Assembly: GCF_025370755.1 (NCBI RefSeq)
Contig: NZ_JAMXFC010000046.1
Coordinates: 1 to 43,197, forward strand
Direction of reading: 5' to 3'
DNA length: 43,197 bases
Source of the DNA: Laspinema sp. D2d
GTDB taxonomy: Bacteria > Cyanobacteriota > Cyanobacteriia > Cyanobacteriales > Laspinemataceae
Numbering within the stretch: the stretch's first letter is position 1; every line of letters starts with the position of its first letter. Shown here in pieces: positions 35,641 through 43,197 of this stretch. The notes beneath the pieces are model-generated. The model did no database searches, was not told the DNA's origin, and worked only from the letters and a program-made list of their open reading frames with translations. The translations under genes and the position numbers were made by a program.

Positions 35641-35666
35641 AGAAACGTTTAGCGGAGTACCCTGTC

Positions 35667-36539
35667 ATGACAATTGAGCCATCGACAAACCTGACTTGTG
35701 TAAAGACTAAATTTTATCAAGCCGATGAAGATGAGCCAGAGCCGAACCCCTCTGTGCTGTGGGAGGTGGAAAGACTGCGCCTGAAACTTGATAAATTTAA
35801 GCAAGAAAAAGCCAAACTACTCTGTACCCAAAAGACCTTAACGCTCCAAACACAGACCTTGAGCGCTTTAGTCTCGGAGTTGACGCAAAAATTAGAAGCC
35901 GAACGATGCGATCGCCAGCAGAGTGAATCTATATACCAGTTTCTGGTGATGAACTTGCTCCGAGAAAAGGCTGATTTAGAAATCATGCTCGATACGATCG
36001 TCGAACATTCTGACCTCATGGAAGAGTTATTGCATGAGCAGTGTATTCGCGATCCGTTAACGGGTTTATTTAACCGCCGGTATTTAGCTAAATCTTTAGA
36101 ACGGGAACTGTGTCGGGCTCAACTCACTGAGCGATCGCTCGGTCTGATTATGCTAGATGTTGACCATTTTAAAAACTTCAACGATAGCTACGGACATGAG
36201 GCAGGGGATGTCGTTTTACGAGAACTGGGATGGTTACTCAAAACGGAAAGTGGTGCCCTTGATATTGCTTGTCGATATGGGGGAGAAGAGTTTATGGTTA
36301 TTTTACCCGAAGCGACTTTAGAGAAGACTCAGCAACAGGCAGAGCACCTGCGCCAACAGGTTAAAGGCTTAAATTTGACCTATTTAGATCAAGACCTTCC
36401 TAGGGTCAGTATTTCCGTGGGTGTGGCTGTGTTTCCCCAACATGGGTTAAGCGGAACCCAACTCATGCAAGCAGCGGATGCGGCGTTATATCAGGGGAAG
36501 ACCCAAGGACGCGATCGCGTGGTGATTGCCACAGTTTAA
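35667..36539 (+). CDS. Diguanylate cyclase with N-terminal coiled coil
   Basis: 290 residues, soluble. A coiled coil (about 30-112) precedes the GGDEF domain, with DPLTGLFNRR at its start, LDVDHFKNFND and GGEEF at 205-209, so it should make cyclic di-GMP. At the place of the RxxD inhibition site there is GALD, so product feedback is probably absent, unlike the paralogue at 10028-11125. No receiver or sensory domain is present; regulation may be through coiled-coil dimerisation or partners. GGAG before the ATG supports this start. Confidence 0.9.
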   Translation: MTIEPSTNLTCVKTKFYQADEDEPEPNPSVLWEVERLRLKLDKFKQEKAKLLCTQKTLTLQTQTLSALVSELTQKLEAERCDRQQSESIYQFLVMNLLREKADLEIMLDTIVEHSDLMEELLHEQCIRDPLTGLFNRRYLAKSLERELCRAQLTERSLGLIMLDVDHFKNFNDSYGHEAGDVVLRELGWLLKTESGALDIACRYGGEEFMVILPEATLEKTQQQAEHLRQQVKGLNLTYLDQDLPRVSISVGVAVFPQHGLSGTQLMQAADAALYQGKTQGRDRVVIATV

Positions 36540-36626
36540 AAGCAGTAATCTTAACCAAGAAACCAAATTAAGGAAAGCCGATATTACCCCAATTAAATCT
36601 CCTAGTCATTAACCCTTACAAAAAAT

Positions 36627-37235
36627 ATGTTCCGACTTTATCAGATGAGTTGTTCAGGCAATTGTTATAAAATTCGTCTGCTCTTAACCCAACTACAAAT
36701 TCCTTTTGAAATCATTGAAATTGATATTTTAAAAAAAGAAAGTCGCACCCCAGAATTTTTAGTTAAAAACCCTAACGGTCGGATTCCCGTTTTAGAAACG
36801 CCCGACGGTAAATTCTTGGCAGAATCTAACGCCATTATGTTTTATCTCAGTCAAGAGAGCGAATTTTTTCCAGCGGATAAATGGGAGCAAGCCAAAGTGA
36901 TGGAGTGGCTATTTTTCGAGCAATACAGCCACGAACCCTATATCGCTACTTCTCGCTATTGGATTACTCTTTTAGGAAAAGCGGACGAATATCGCGAGGC
37001 TCTTAATCAAAAAAAAGAACCCGGTTATGCCGCTTTGCGAGTCATGGAAAAACACTTAGAAAAAAATCGGTTTTTTGTAGGCGATCGCTACACTATTGCT
37101 GACATTGGTTTATTCGCTTACACCCACGTGGCTCCAGAAGGAGGCTTCGATTTAACCCCATTTCCCGCAATCCAAGCTTGGATACAACGAATCATGACTC
37201 AACCGCGATATCTCAGCATTAAAGATAATGGTTAA
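36627..37235 (+). CDS. Glutathione S-transferase family protein
   Basis: 202 residues, full length. The N-terminal thioredoxin-like domain (about 1-80) has CSGNCYKIRLLL at the active-site helix and NPNGRIPVLE with the cis-proline of the glutathione site; the helical C-terminal domain (about 88-200) has FFVGDRYTIADIGLFAYTH. It resembles bacterial GSTs that lack an assigned substrate. It stands alone between a GGDEF gene and a repeat. Confidence 0.9.
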   Translation: MFRLYQMSCSGNCYKIRLLLTQLQIPFEIIEIDILKKESRTPEFLVKNPNGRIPVLETPDGKFLAESNAIMFYLSQESEFFPADKWEQAKVMEWLFFEQYSHEPYIATSRYWITLLGKADEYREALNQKKEPGYAALRVMEKHLEKNRFFVGDRYTIADIGLFAYTHVAPEGGFDLTPFPAIQAWIQRIMTQPRYLSIKDNG

Positions 37236-37241
37236 TTGTTA

Positions 37242-37357
37242 AGGGATTTCCATAAAAAAAGTTCTGCATTAGAAGTTTTGCAAAATTGGAAAAGCCCCCC
37301 TTTTTAAGGGGGGTTGGGGGGATCTCTCCGAGAAGATTTTATTGGTTGGAATACCCT
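37242..37357 (+). repeat. Dispersed intergenic repeat, copy B, with G/C hairpin
   Basis: This is the second copy of the repeat at 21788-21907. Here the centre keeps a strong hairpin: CCCCCCTT, a 3-base loop and AAGGGGGG (37295-37313). It begins 6 bases after the GST stop, so the hairpin may end that transcript. Confidence 0.85.
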
Positions 37358-37390
37358 AATAGAACCTTTTTAACCTACCCAATGTAGGCT

Positions 37391-37445
37391 AAAAAAAAGT
37401 TGGCTCTGTTAGGAAGTCTTATAAACTGTTCCCCAACAGAGCCAA
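37391..37445 (-). terminator. Intrinsic terminator of the HtrA-type protease gene
   Basis: On the minus strand TTGGCTCTGTT (37435-37445 in complement) pairs perfectly with AACAGAGCCAA (37400-37410 in complement), an 11-bp stem with a 24-base loop, followed directly by CTTTTTTTT. This is the expected form and place, 36 bases after the protease stop. Confidence 0.85.
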
Positions 37446-37481
37446 ATAAAAATGATTGAAATAAGTTAAACTCAGTGCTAA

Positions 37482-38753
37482 TTAATTACTAGCTTGGGAA
37501 GGGAAAGCACCCGGTTGTACTGCCAAAGTCATGGGTTGACCATTGCGAATCACTTGCATTTGTAATTCGCCCCCCACACGACTGCGTTCTACCTGCTGTT
37601 GTACCGCATTGGCATCCGCCATCGGTACCCCATTAATCGAAACAATTACATCACCGGCGCGGAGTCCACCACGAACCGCAGGAGAATCCGGCATAACTTG
37701 AGCAATTAAAATGCCTTTGTCTTCGGTAACCGTTAACCCGGCATTGGGATTATTGTTAATTTCATTTTTGAGTTCTGGAGTCAACTGCACCATTTGAATG
37801 CCGAGATAGGGATGTTGAACTTCCCCATTCGCGATCAATTGTTGAGCAATATCTTGAGCCCGATTAATGGGAATAGCAAATCCCAAACCTTGGGCACCTT
37901 GAATAATCGCGGTATTCATGCCAATGACTTCACCGCGCTGATTGAGCAAGGGACCGCCGGAGTTACCCGGATTAATTGCCGCGTCAGTTTGAATAAAATT
38001 CACCCGCTTATCGGGGACCCCCACTTGAGAACTCGATCGCCCGGTGCCGCTAATAATGCCCACGGTTACCGTATTATCCAAACCGAGGGGATTGCCGATC
38101 GCGATCGCCCATTCACCGGGTTGCAATTGCTCTGAATCTCCCACAACCGCTGTCGGCAAATCGGTCGCCTCAATTTTAATCACCGCCACATCCGTGACTG
38201 GATCGGCCCCCAGAACTTGCCCGGTAAACGAGCGACCATCTTTGAGGGTGACTTCCACCGTATCCGCACCAGCAACGACGTGGGCATTGGTGAGAATTTG
38301 TCCATCCTTACTCATAATAAACCCCGAACCCGTCCCCCGCTCTACGCGCTCTTGAGGTTCAATCGGCAATCGGGACCCAAAAAATTGCCGGAAAAATGGA
38401 TCATTAAACGCATCGGGAATTTGGGTGGTCACGGTACGCGAGGCATTAATTCGGACCACCGCCGGACCCACATTTTGCACCACCTCAGTAATAAAATTAC
38501 TGTCTGCGATCGGCAATCTGGCCTGAACCACTGGGGTTGTCGTTTGGACTTGAGCGGGAGAGGCCGCCCTAACCGGGGGTGAAACCAGAGTTTGTCCATT
38601 CAGAAATTGGGTTGCGGACCAAGTAGCACTCGCACCGAGGAGAAAGATAGAAAAATAGGTAAGGGGTTTTTGCCAACCGGGGGCCGACCCCTGATGAGCA
38701 GAATGCTTCAATGGTTCTGAGGGGGTATTGAACTGATCCTGTGTTGTTTTCAT
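37482..38753 (-). CDS. Deg/HtrA serine protease with PDZ domain
   Basis: 423 residues from ATG 38753, which has AGGAG nine bases upstream; the frame is open to a TTG at 38774. An N-terminal membrane anchor/signal (about 31-51) exports it to the periplasm or lumen. The trypsin-like domain has H158 (LTNAHVV), D188 (VTDVAVI) and S265 (GNSGGPL); a single PDZ domain (about 310-410) has [15 protein letters not shown]. It degrades damaged envelope or thylakoid proteins. It is HhoA/HhoB/HtrA-like; which of the three cannot be decided by eye. A strong terminator follows. Confidence 0.93.
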   Translation of the reverse strand: MKTTQDQFNTPSEPLKHSAHQGSAPGWQKPLTYFSIFLLGASATWSATQFLNGQTLVSPPVRAASPAQVQTTTPVVQARLPIADSNFITEVVQNVGPAVVRINASRTVTTQIPDAFNDPFFRQFFGSRLPIEPQERVERGTGSGFIMSKDGQILTNAHVVAGADTVEVTLKDGRSFTGQVLGADPVTDVAVIKIEATDLPTAVVGDSEQLQPGEWAIAIGNPLGLDNTVTVGIISGTGRSSSQVGVPDKRVNFIQTDAAINPGNSGGPLLNQRGEVIGMNTAIIQGAQGLGFAIPINRAQDIAQQLIANGEVQHPYLGIQMVQLTPELKNEINNNPNAGLTVTEDKGILIAQVMPDSPAVRGGLRAGDVIVSINGVPMADANAVQQQVERSRVGGELQMQVIRNGQPMTLAVQPGAFPSQASN

Positions 38754-38774
38754 TCGGGATAACTCCTGCTGCAA

Positions 38775-39201
38775 AACTCCTGCATTACCTTAAAAATCGA
38801 ACGTTCTTGCTTGCAGTCGGGATAATATAGCTCGGGGAAATCAATCAGGAAGAATCTAGGAAAAAGCTGCCTGCTTTTATGTCCAAGTTAGACCCAGAGG
38901 GAACCGAGTCCGACTTCCTGAAGGATCTAGACTCGCTATTTTATAGACCGTTCTAGCATAAAGTCAAGACCGGCATCAGCACGGGTTGAGATCGTTTCAA
39001 CCGGGTTAAAGGGCTGACTATTTTTAATGTAAAAGGTAGATATGACGAGGATGTGACGAGGATATCGCAGGGTTGTGGATCGGGTTGAGGGGCTGGGAAT
39101 TAGGCGGTAACTAGGGGACAGAGAGATAATTGAAGTCCCTAGAGTGGCGGGATTTGTCAAGAGCGTGCAGACCAGATTATTCTGGAAAGGGCTATTCTGC
39201 T
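38775..39201. other. Spacer between divergent genes
   Basis: No gene is supported between the protease and the acyltransferase. It contains a tandem TGACGAGGAT pair at 39042-39062 and GATAATAT-like -10 sequence on the plus strand near 38820. An open frame reaches back from the acyltransferase to a TTG at 39130. Confidence 0.4.
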
Positions 39202-40116
39202 ATGGAAGGGCTGGGAGAGGCTTTGTTTGATAACCTGGAATCGTTCTTTAAACCTGAGTTCATCGCACGAAAGGGCGATCGCCATCCCTATGATGGTTGG
39301 TCGTTAAACCTGCGTGACCCCCAGGTAATTCAATCTTTGATGCCCCAATGGGGATGGGCGTACCACCACTATTTTCGGGTACAAACCGACGGATGGCATC
39401 ACGTTTTACCCGAGGGAAAAATGCTGGTGGTGGGTTCTCACAACGGGGGACTCGCGGCACCGGATATGTTTATGTTTATGTATGATTGGTTCCTTCGCCA
39501 AGGGTTTGAGCGCCTCAGTTATGGACTGATGCACCCGACGGTTTGGGATATCTTTCCTGAGATGGTGGTTCGTCAATTGGCTGAATGTGGGGCAGTGCGG
39601 GCGCATCCCAAAATGGCGATCGCGGCCTTACAAAAGGGAGCAACCGTTCTAGTCTATCCGGGAGGTGCAGAGGATGTGTTTCGACCCCATCACCTTCGAG
39701 ATAAAATTTATTTTGCAGGCCGCCAGGGGTTTATTAAGTTGGCCCTGCGGGAAAATGCCCCGATTTTACCGATTATTTCTTATGGCGCTCACGACACCCT
39801 ATTTGTGATGGCGGATATTTACAAACAAATGCGCCAGTTGCATGAAGAGTGGGGGATGCCTTGGTTATTTGGGATTGATCCGGTGGTGTTTCCGATTTAT
39901 TTGGGTCTGCCTTGGGGGATTGCCTTTGGACCTTTGCCGAATTTTCCTCTACCGGCGCAGATTCATACCCGGGTTTGTGCGCCGATCGCCTTTGAGCGGT
40001 ATGGACGAGAAGCAGCCAGCGATCGCGAGTATGTCAATCAATGCTATCAGTTGGTTTGTACTCAGATGCAACAGTCTTTGGACCAGTTAATTGCGGAAGT
40101 GGGCGATCGCTCATAG
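39202..40116 (+). CDS. Lysophospholipid/diacylglycerol acyltransferase-like protein
   Basis: 304 residues from ATG 39202; TTG 39130 would add 24 residues without clear support. It belongs to the PlsC/DGAT-like superfamily: VVGSHNGGLAAPDMF holds the catalytic His (H80) with Asp88 seven residues on, instead of the usual HX4D; VLVYPGGAEDVFRP is the glycerol-phosphate or acceptor motif; NAPILPIISYG follows. Such proteins move acyl groups to a lipid acceptor. Synechocystis Slr2103, a DGAT2-like enzyme making acylated plastoquinones and related lipids, is a possible relative (from memory, unverified). The acceptor is unknown. Confidence 0.75.
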   Translation: MEGLGEALFDNLESFFKPEFIARKGDRHPYDGWSLNLRDPQVIQSLMPQWGWAYHHYFRVQTDGWHHVLPEGKMLVVGSHNGGLAAPDMFMFMYDWFLRQGFERLSYGLMHPTVWDIFPEMVVRQLAECGAVRAHPKMAIAALQKGATVLVYPGGAEDVFRPHHLRDKIYFAGRQGFIKLALRENAPILPIISYGAHDTLFVMADIYKQMRQLHEEWGMPWLFGIDPVVFPIYLGLPWGIAFGPLPNFPLPAQIHTRVCAPIAFERYGREAASDREYVNQCYQLVCTQMQQSLDQLIAEVGDRS

Positions 40117-40129
40117 GTTGCCGGTGAGT

Positions 40130-40492
40130 TTATCGGAGTGCCAGGAAGAGACTAATCAGGGCGATCGCGACCACGGCGATCGCCCCCGGATGTCTCCTCA
40201 CCCATCGATTCAGAGCCGAAAAGGACCCCACCTGAGAATAGGGCGTTTGAATCACCGGGACCAGAGGCTGAGATTTATCGTGATAAAGCGTACAGGTTTT
40301 GGCGTAGGGTCGCTGGGGATAGTTGCAGGTATCGTCCTCATGGTACGTGCAACTCTCGCATAAAAACTCGTCTGAGTGGGCCTGATGCAGGGGAATACCC
40401 GGGTGACCAAACCCTTTGAGCGGGGTTTGACAGTAAGGACATTTGAGAGCTTGATCCTCAACAGATTGATGGCACTGCGGACAGTCAGACAT
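40130..40492 (-). CDS. Zinc-ribbon protein with C-terminal membrane anchor
   Basis: 120 residues. CPQCHQSV and CPYCQTPL form an N-terminal zinc ribbon (about 4-25). A second cysteine set, CESCTYHEDDTCNYP then KTCTLY (about 45-70), may bind another metal. A C-terminal helix (about 102-119, AIAVVAIALISLFLALR) suggests tail anchoring with the ribbons in the cytoplasm. Function unknown. It converges with the acyltransferase gene, 13 bp apart. The second cysteine set resembles the tail of the protein at 3197-3592. Confidence 0.8.
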   Translation of the reverse strand: MSDCPQCHQSVEDQALKCPYCQTPLKGFGHPGIPLHQAHSDEFLCESCTYHEDDTCNYPQRPYAKTCTLYHDKSQPLVPVIQTPYSQVGSFSALNRWVRRHPGAIAVVAIALISLFLALR

Positions 40493-40519
40493 GATGGCAA
40501 ACGGGGGTTTGATCCGGTA

Positions 40520-40568
40520 AGGGGCTAATCCATGAGTGCGGGTTTCCTCACTCTATAGATTAGCCCCT
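40520..40568. other. Long stem-loop upstream of the zinc-ribbon gene
   Basis: AGGGGCTAATC at 40520-40530 pairs perfectly with GATTAGCCCCT at 40558-40568, and inside it GAGTG pairs with CACTC, giving one 49-base hairpin. On the minus strand it falls in the leader of the zinc-ribbon gene, 28 bases before its ATG. On the plus strand it is followed by GATTTTATC and could stop readthrough from the acyltransferase gene. Confidence 0.55.
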
Positions 40569-40783
40569 GATTTTATCCTACCCTAAGTATCTGGGCTAAA
40601 GGCAGTCTGCCTCAGAATGGAAACCCTACAACCGATGAGGTAGAACAGCCGCAGAATCAAGATACGATATCCCACAATAGAAGAGTGGGCCAAAATAGAG
40701 CCAGCGATCGCACGCTTTAGAAGGCCCGCGCTATCGTAGATGATATTTTCACAACCCCAGTCAGAGGAAAACAATAAAACAAT

Positions 40784-41107
40784 ATGGATGCAAATAATTT
40801 GCTCAAGCAACTGCTATTAATCGGCATCGGTACCACCTCTCTAGTCGCCGAGAAAATCAAAGAGGTTAGCGATCAGTGGGTCCAGGATGGCAAACTCAAT
40901 CCTGACCAAGCGAAACATTTTGTAGACGATCTCATGCAGCAGATGAAATCCGAACAGGGGAATTTTGAAACCCAGGTCCAGCGCCAGATTCGCAACGTTA
41001 TGCAAGACCTGGGAGTACCGCGCCAAGCGGAAATGGACGAACTCAGAGGACGCCTCGATCGCCTAGAACGTCAAATTCGGGATTTAGAAAATAAGCAGTG
41101 GCGGTAA
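40784..41107 (+). CDS. Phasin-family-like small protein
   Basis: 107 residues, helical. A mildly hydrophobic start (NLLKQLLLIGIGTTSLVAEKI) is followed by an amphipathic region (DQWVQDGKLNPDQAKHFVDD) and a C-terminal coiled coil (about 83-105, MDELRGRLDRLERQIRDLE). Proteins of this shape are listed as phasin or polyhydroxyalkanoate-regulator family in cyanobacteria; true granule binding is not established and no PHA synthase gene is nearby. It stands alone, 97 bp before the FKBP frame. Confidence 0.8.
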   Translation: MDANNLLKQLLLIGIGTTSLVAEKIKEVSDQWVQDGKLNPDQAKHFVDDLMQQMKSEQGNFETQVQRQIRNVMQDLGVPRQAEMDELRGRLDRLERQIRDLENKQWR

Positions 41108-41260
41108 GTCCGTTGACTCCCCTCATCGGATACTCAATTCAGAAAACCGGGACGACCCGGGGACATTTGGCGTTAGAGTAGGGATCAGGCTACAATCGCT
41201 CGGTTGTCAATCCCTAACCAAACGATTGGAGCCATAAGAGGCTACTCAGGAGGACTGATT

Positions 41261-41827
41261 TTGCGAGAAATTTTAATCAGCTTGGGGGTGATGCTGGCCT
41301 GCGTTTTGGTGCTGGTGGTCGCTCAGTTTACCGATCGCTCAAGTCAGGCGATCGCGTCCAACCTTAACCCGACTCAAACAACAACTGAAGTACCAATGCC
41401 CAGCAAATCCCTGCTGGCGCAACGGTTGACCGCTCAGACGCAAATCGCCAGCGCTGACACCACACAACAGGAGACAACGACAACTATGGTAACAACACCT
41501 TCGGGTCTGAAATATACGGAAATCGCCGAAGGAACCGGCGCAACCCCTCAAAAAGGGCAAACCGTTGTAGTTCATTACACCGGAACCTTAGAAGATGGCA
41601 CAAAGTTTGACAGTTCCCGCGATCGTAATCAGCCCTTTTCCTTCAAACTCGGCGTCGGTCAAGTCATCAAAGGTTGGGATGAAGGTCTCTCCACCATGAA
41701 AGTTGGCGGACGTCGCGAATTAGTGATTCCCGCAGAATTAGGCTACGGTGCACGCGGTGCCGGTGGCGTTATTCCCCCCAATGCCACCTTAATTTTTGAT
41801 GTAGAACTGCTCAGAATCGCTGGATAA
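41261..41827 (+). CDS. Membrane-anchored FKBP-type peptidyl-prolyl isomerase
   Basis: 188 residues. I choose TTG 41261 because CAGGAGGA ends seven bases before it and the protein then opens with a membrane anchor ([19 protein letters not shown]); an upstream TTG at 41204 lacks a ribosome site. A linker of about 50 residues (S/T/Q-rich) leads to the FKBP domain (about 80-188): [28 protein letters not shown] and AELGYGARG, with the core Y, D, W and I pocket residues present. It catalyses proline cis-trans isomerisation outside the cytoplasm, probably in periplasm or thylakoid lumen. A terminator follows. Confidence 0.92.
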   Translation: MREILISLGVMLACVLVLVVAQFTDRSSQAIASNLNPTQTTTEVPMPSKSLLAQRLTAQTQIASADTTQQETTTTMVTTPSGLKYTEIAEGTGATPQKGQTVVVHYTGTLEDGTKFDSSRDRNQPFSFKLGVGQVIKGWDEGLSTMKVGGRRELVIPAELGYGARGAGGVIPPNATLIFDVELLRIAG

Positions 41828-41857
41828 TAGTTCCCCGATTTCTAACCTTACATCGTC

Positions 41858-41881
41858 AGGACACGGCTGCTGCCGTGTCCT
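41858..41881. terminator. Bidirectional terminator between FKBP and methyltransferase genes
   Basis: AGGACACGGC at 41858-41867 pairs perfectly with GCCGTGTCCT at 41872-41881 around the 4-base loop TGCT. On the plus strand TTAATTTAT follows. The stem reaches one base into the stop codon of the methyltransferase gene on the other strand, so it can serve both convergent genes. Confidence 0.75.
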
Positions 41882-42918
41882 TAATTTATATCAATTTGGA
41901 TGGCAACCTGTACCGATTCCGCCACGCGATAGGCTAAAGGTGGAGGAACCGCATTACCAATTTGTCCTAATGCCATGTAAACGACTCCCTCGATCCTCCA
42001 AGATTCTGGAAATCCTTGAATCATTGCACAGTCAGCTATGGACAATCGAAAATGACCATTTTTCGCCACAAATAAATGAGCTTGTTCTCGATTTGCAGCC
42101 ACGCCATTGGGCCAGATTTGTAGTTTCTCCCAGGTTTTTTGAGCGGAAACACTACTCAATACTGAAGTGGTATGTCGGGGTCCAGTCAGTCCACTTCTAA
42201 TCGTCGGTGCTAAAGCATCAAAGCCAATATCCGGTAATCCTAATGCTTCTCGAATCCCCATACATCGAGGGAGTTGGGAAGGCTCTCTCGGGGAAAATAA
42301 ATCCAACTGTATAGCTTGATTTGGACCTCTATCTTTCCCACTTTCCCAGTAGTGAGTCGGTTGAGGCGGCTGATATTTTTTTGCCATTTTATCCGTTTTA
42401 AATCCAACAAAAAAAACACGCTTGCGAATTTGTGGAATTCCAAAATCGGGGGCTGACAAAATAAATTTAGATAAATGATAGGTTTCACTGAGGGGTTTTT
42501 CTATTTCTTCCTCTACATAAGAATTGAACTTTTTTCCCAGTAGTGCCGTGACATTTTCGGCAACAAATGCTAAGGGTTGAATTTCCAAGACAGCGCGAAC
42601 GAATTCGGAAAACATATCCCGGCGATCGGCTTTTCCTTTTTGATGACCGGCCACGGAAAAAGGCTGACAAGGAGGACCGCCATGAATCACATCAACTAAC
42701 CCACAATAACTGCGCCAATTGATTTGGGTGACATCCCCTGCTTCCCCAGCAAACACAGTCCAATGCGGGCGATTTTGAGTTAAGGTTTTACCGGCCTCTG
42801 GAAGAATATCATAGCTGGCAACATGAGTAAAACCCGCGCGATCAAACCCTAAATCTAAACCCCCTCCGCCACTGAACAAAGACAGCGATCGCAATCCATG
42901 AAACGGCAATTGCGGCAT
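41881..42918 (-). CDS. DNA cytosine-5 methyltransferase, orphan
   Basis: 345 residues from ATG 42918, preceded by GGAAG; the frame remains open upstream to 43046, with TTG 42984 as another possible start. Motif I SLFSGGGGLDLGF, catalytic C84 in GGPPCQPFSVAG, ENVTALL (VI), QIRKRVFFVG (VIII), and QIGNAVPPPLA (X) are complete. The target-recognition region includes LAPTIRSGLTGPRHTTSV. No restriction gene is adjacent. In a HIP1-rich cyanobacterium an orphan enzyme methylating CGATCG (as DmtC in Anabaena) is a reasonable hypothesis, but the specificity cannot be read by eye. A transposase remnant abuts its 5' side. Confidence 0.9.
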   Translation of the reverse strand: MPQLPFHGLRSLSLFSGGGGLDLGFDRAGFTHVASYDILPEAGKTLTQNRPHWTVFAGEAGDVTQINWRSYCGLVDVIHGGPPCQPFSVAGHQKGKADRRDMFSEFVRAVLEIQPLAFVAENVTALLGKKFNSYVEEEIEKPLSETYHLSKFILSAPDFGIPQIRKRVFFVGFKTDKMAKKYQPPQPTHYWESGKDRGPNQAIQLDLFSPREPSQLPRCMGIREALGLPDIGFDALAPTIRSGLTGPRHTTSVLSSVSAQKTWEKLQIWPNGVAANREQAHLFVAKNGHFRLSIADCAMIQGFPESWRIEGVVYMALGQIGNAVPPPLAYRVAESVQVAIQIDIN

Positions 42919-43034
42919 CAAGTCTTCCGGATACAACGTCGGCACATTAATCAAATGAATCGGTTTCGGTCCCTCTCCCCGCAATGCCTTCGCCTTCGCC
43001 TCACTCGATGCCTGAGAACGGTTTCGATAAGTAA

Positions 43035-43197
43035 CTAGCCAAAATTAATTACATAGTTTTCCCCAAATTCTTAGAGAATTGTTTCAATGGAGTTTACGAG
43101 GGATCCCCAACATGAATAAGCATCTAAATTGAGCCATTCATATTTAATAAACCGCCACAAAATTTCAATTAGATTCAAATGAGGAGAATAAGTAGGT
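43035..43197 (-). pseudogene. IS630/ISY100-type transposase, decayed C-terminal end
   Basis: Reading from the window edge on the minus strand gives PTYSPHLNLIEILWRFIKYE, the catalytic-glutamate region of IS630/Tc1-type transposases, then LNLDAYSCWGSLVNSIETIL. A TAA at 43071-43073 interrupts the frame, after which EFGENYVINFG and TAG at 43035-43037 complete the normal family ending. So a nonsense mutation removes the last residues. It is a different branch from the copy at 1-1578. The rest lies beyond the window. Confidence 0.8.

Noticed and set aside
40784-41107. Small protein as gas-vesicle or apolipoprotein-like element
   Set aside because: The coiled-coil end and the NPDQAKHFVDDL stretch fit the phasin-like cyanobacterial family better; no gas-vesicle genes nearby.

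Overview
The window is from a cyanobacterium, most likely a filamentous, Oscillatoria-like one. This rests on the very dense HIP1 octamer (GCGATCGC and near variants, in genes and spacers alike), a high-light-inducible protein (HLIP), a complete UrtABCDE urea transporter with an NtcA-type promoter, single-subunit NDH-2, and GAF/PAS-rich hybrid kinases. The genus is inference; no rRNA or marker gene is present.

Layout. 1-1578: an IS630-type transposase gene on the minus strand, split by a complete IS5-type element (272-1407) with 15-bp inverted ends and a TA target duplication. 1579-4439: sparse DNA with an octamer tandem repeat, two small conserved-looking genes (2555-2827 and 3197-3592) and a hairpin-rich stretch (2856-3147). 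4440-6573: dgcN-dgcA-like pair, a D-glutamate/dipeptide epimerase module. 6736-6898: MITE-like inverted repeat. 6926-8229: HLIP gene 5 bp downstream of a succinate dehydrogenase iron-sulfur gene. 8475-19214: a row of four genes that all begin with the same kind of receiver domain but carry different outputs (histidine kinase, GGDEF, histidine kinase, and a 2025-residue PAS/GAF hybrid kinase), headed by the remnant tail of another hybrid kinase. 19434-20735: orphan cytosine-5 DNA methyltransferase. 21254-23978: a small unknown gene, a repeat, a STAS protein and NDH-2.

24124-33579 is one nitrogen island on the minus strand, in transcription order ureE-ureF-ureG, then urtA-urtB-urtC-urtD-urtE, then ureD-ureA-ureB. 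Urea is bound outside the cytoplasmic membrane by UrtA, pumped in by UrtBCDE and hydrolysed by nickel urease, which is matured by UreDEFG. The catalytic subunit gene ureC is absent from the island. A perfect GTA-N8-TAC NtcA site with a correctly spaced -10 box lies in front of urtA, implying nitrogen control.

33889-43197: tRNA-Thr(CGU), an orphan membrane histidine kinase, a diguanylate cyclase, a glutathione S-transferase, a second copy of the repeat at 21788, an HtrA/Deg protease with a clear terminator, an acyltransferase, a zinc-ribbon membrane protein, a phasin-like protein, a membrane-anchored FKBP isomerase, a second orphan cytosine methyltransferase, and the decayed end of another IS630-type transposase running off the right edge.

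The items most worth a second look are the receiver-domain gene row with its truncated leader gene, the urease island lacking ureC, the dgcN-dgcA pair, the sdhB-HLIP coupling, and two methyltransferases without restriction partners in a HIP1-rich genome.
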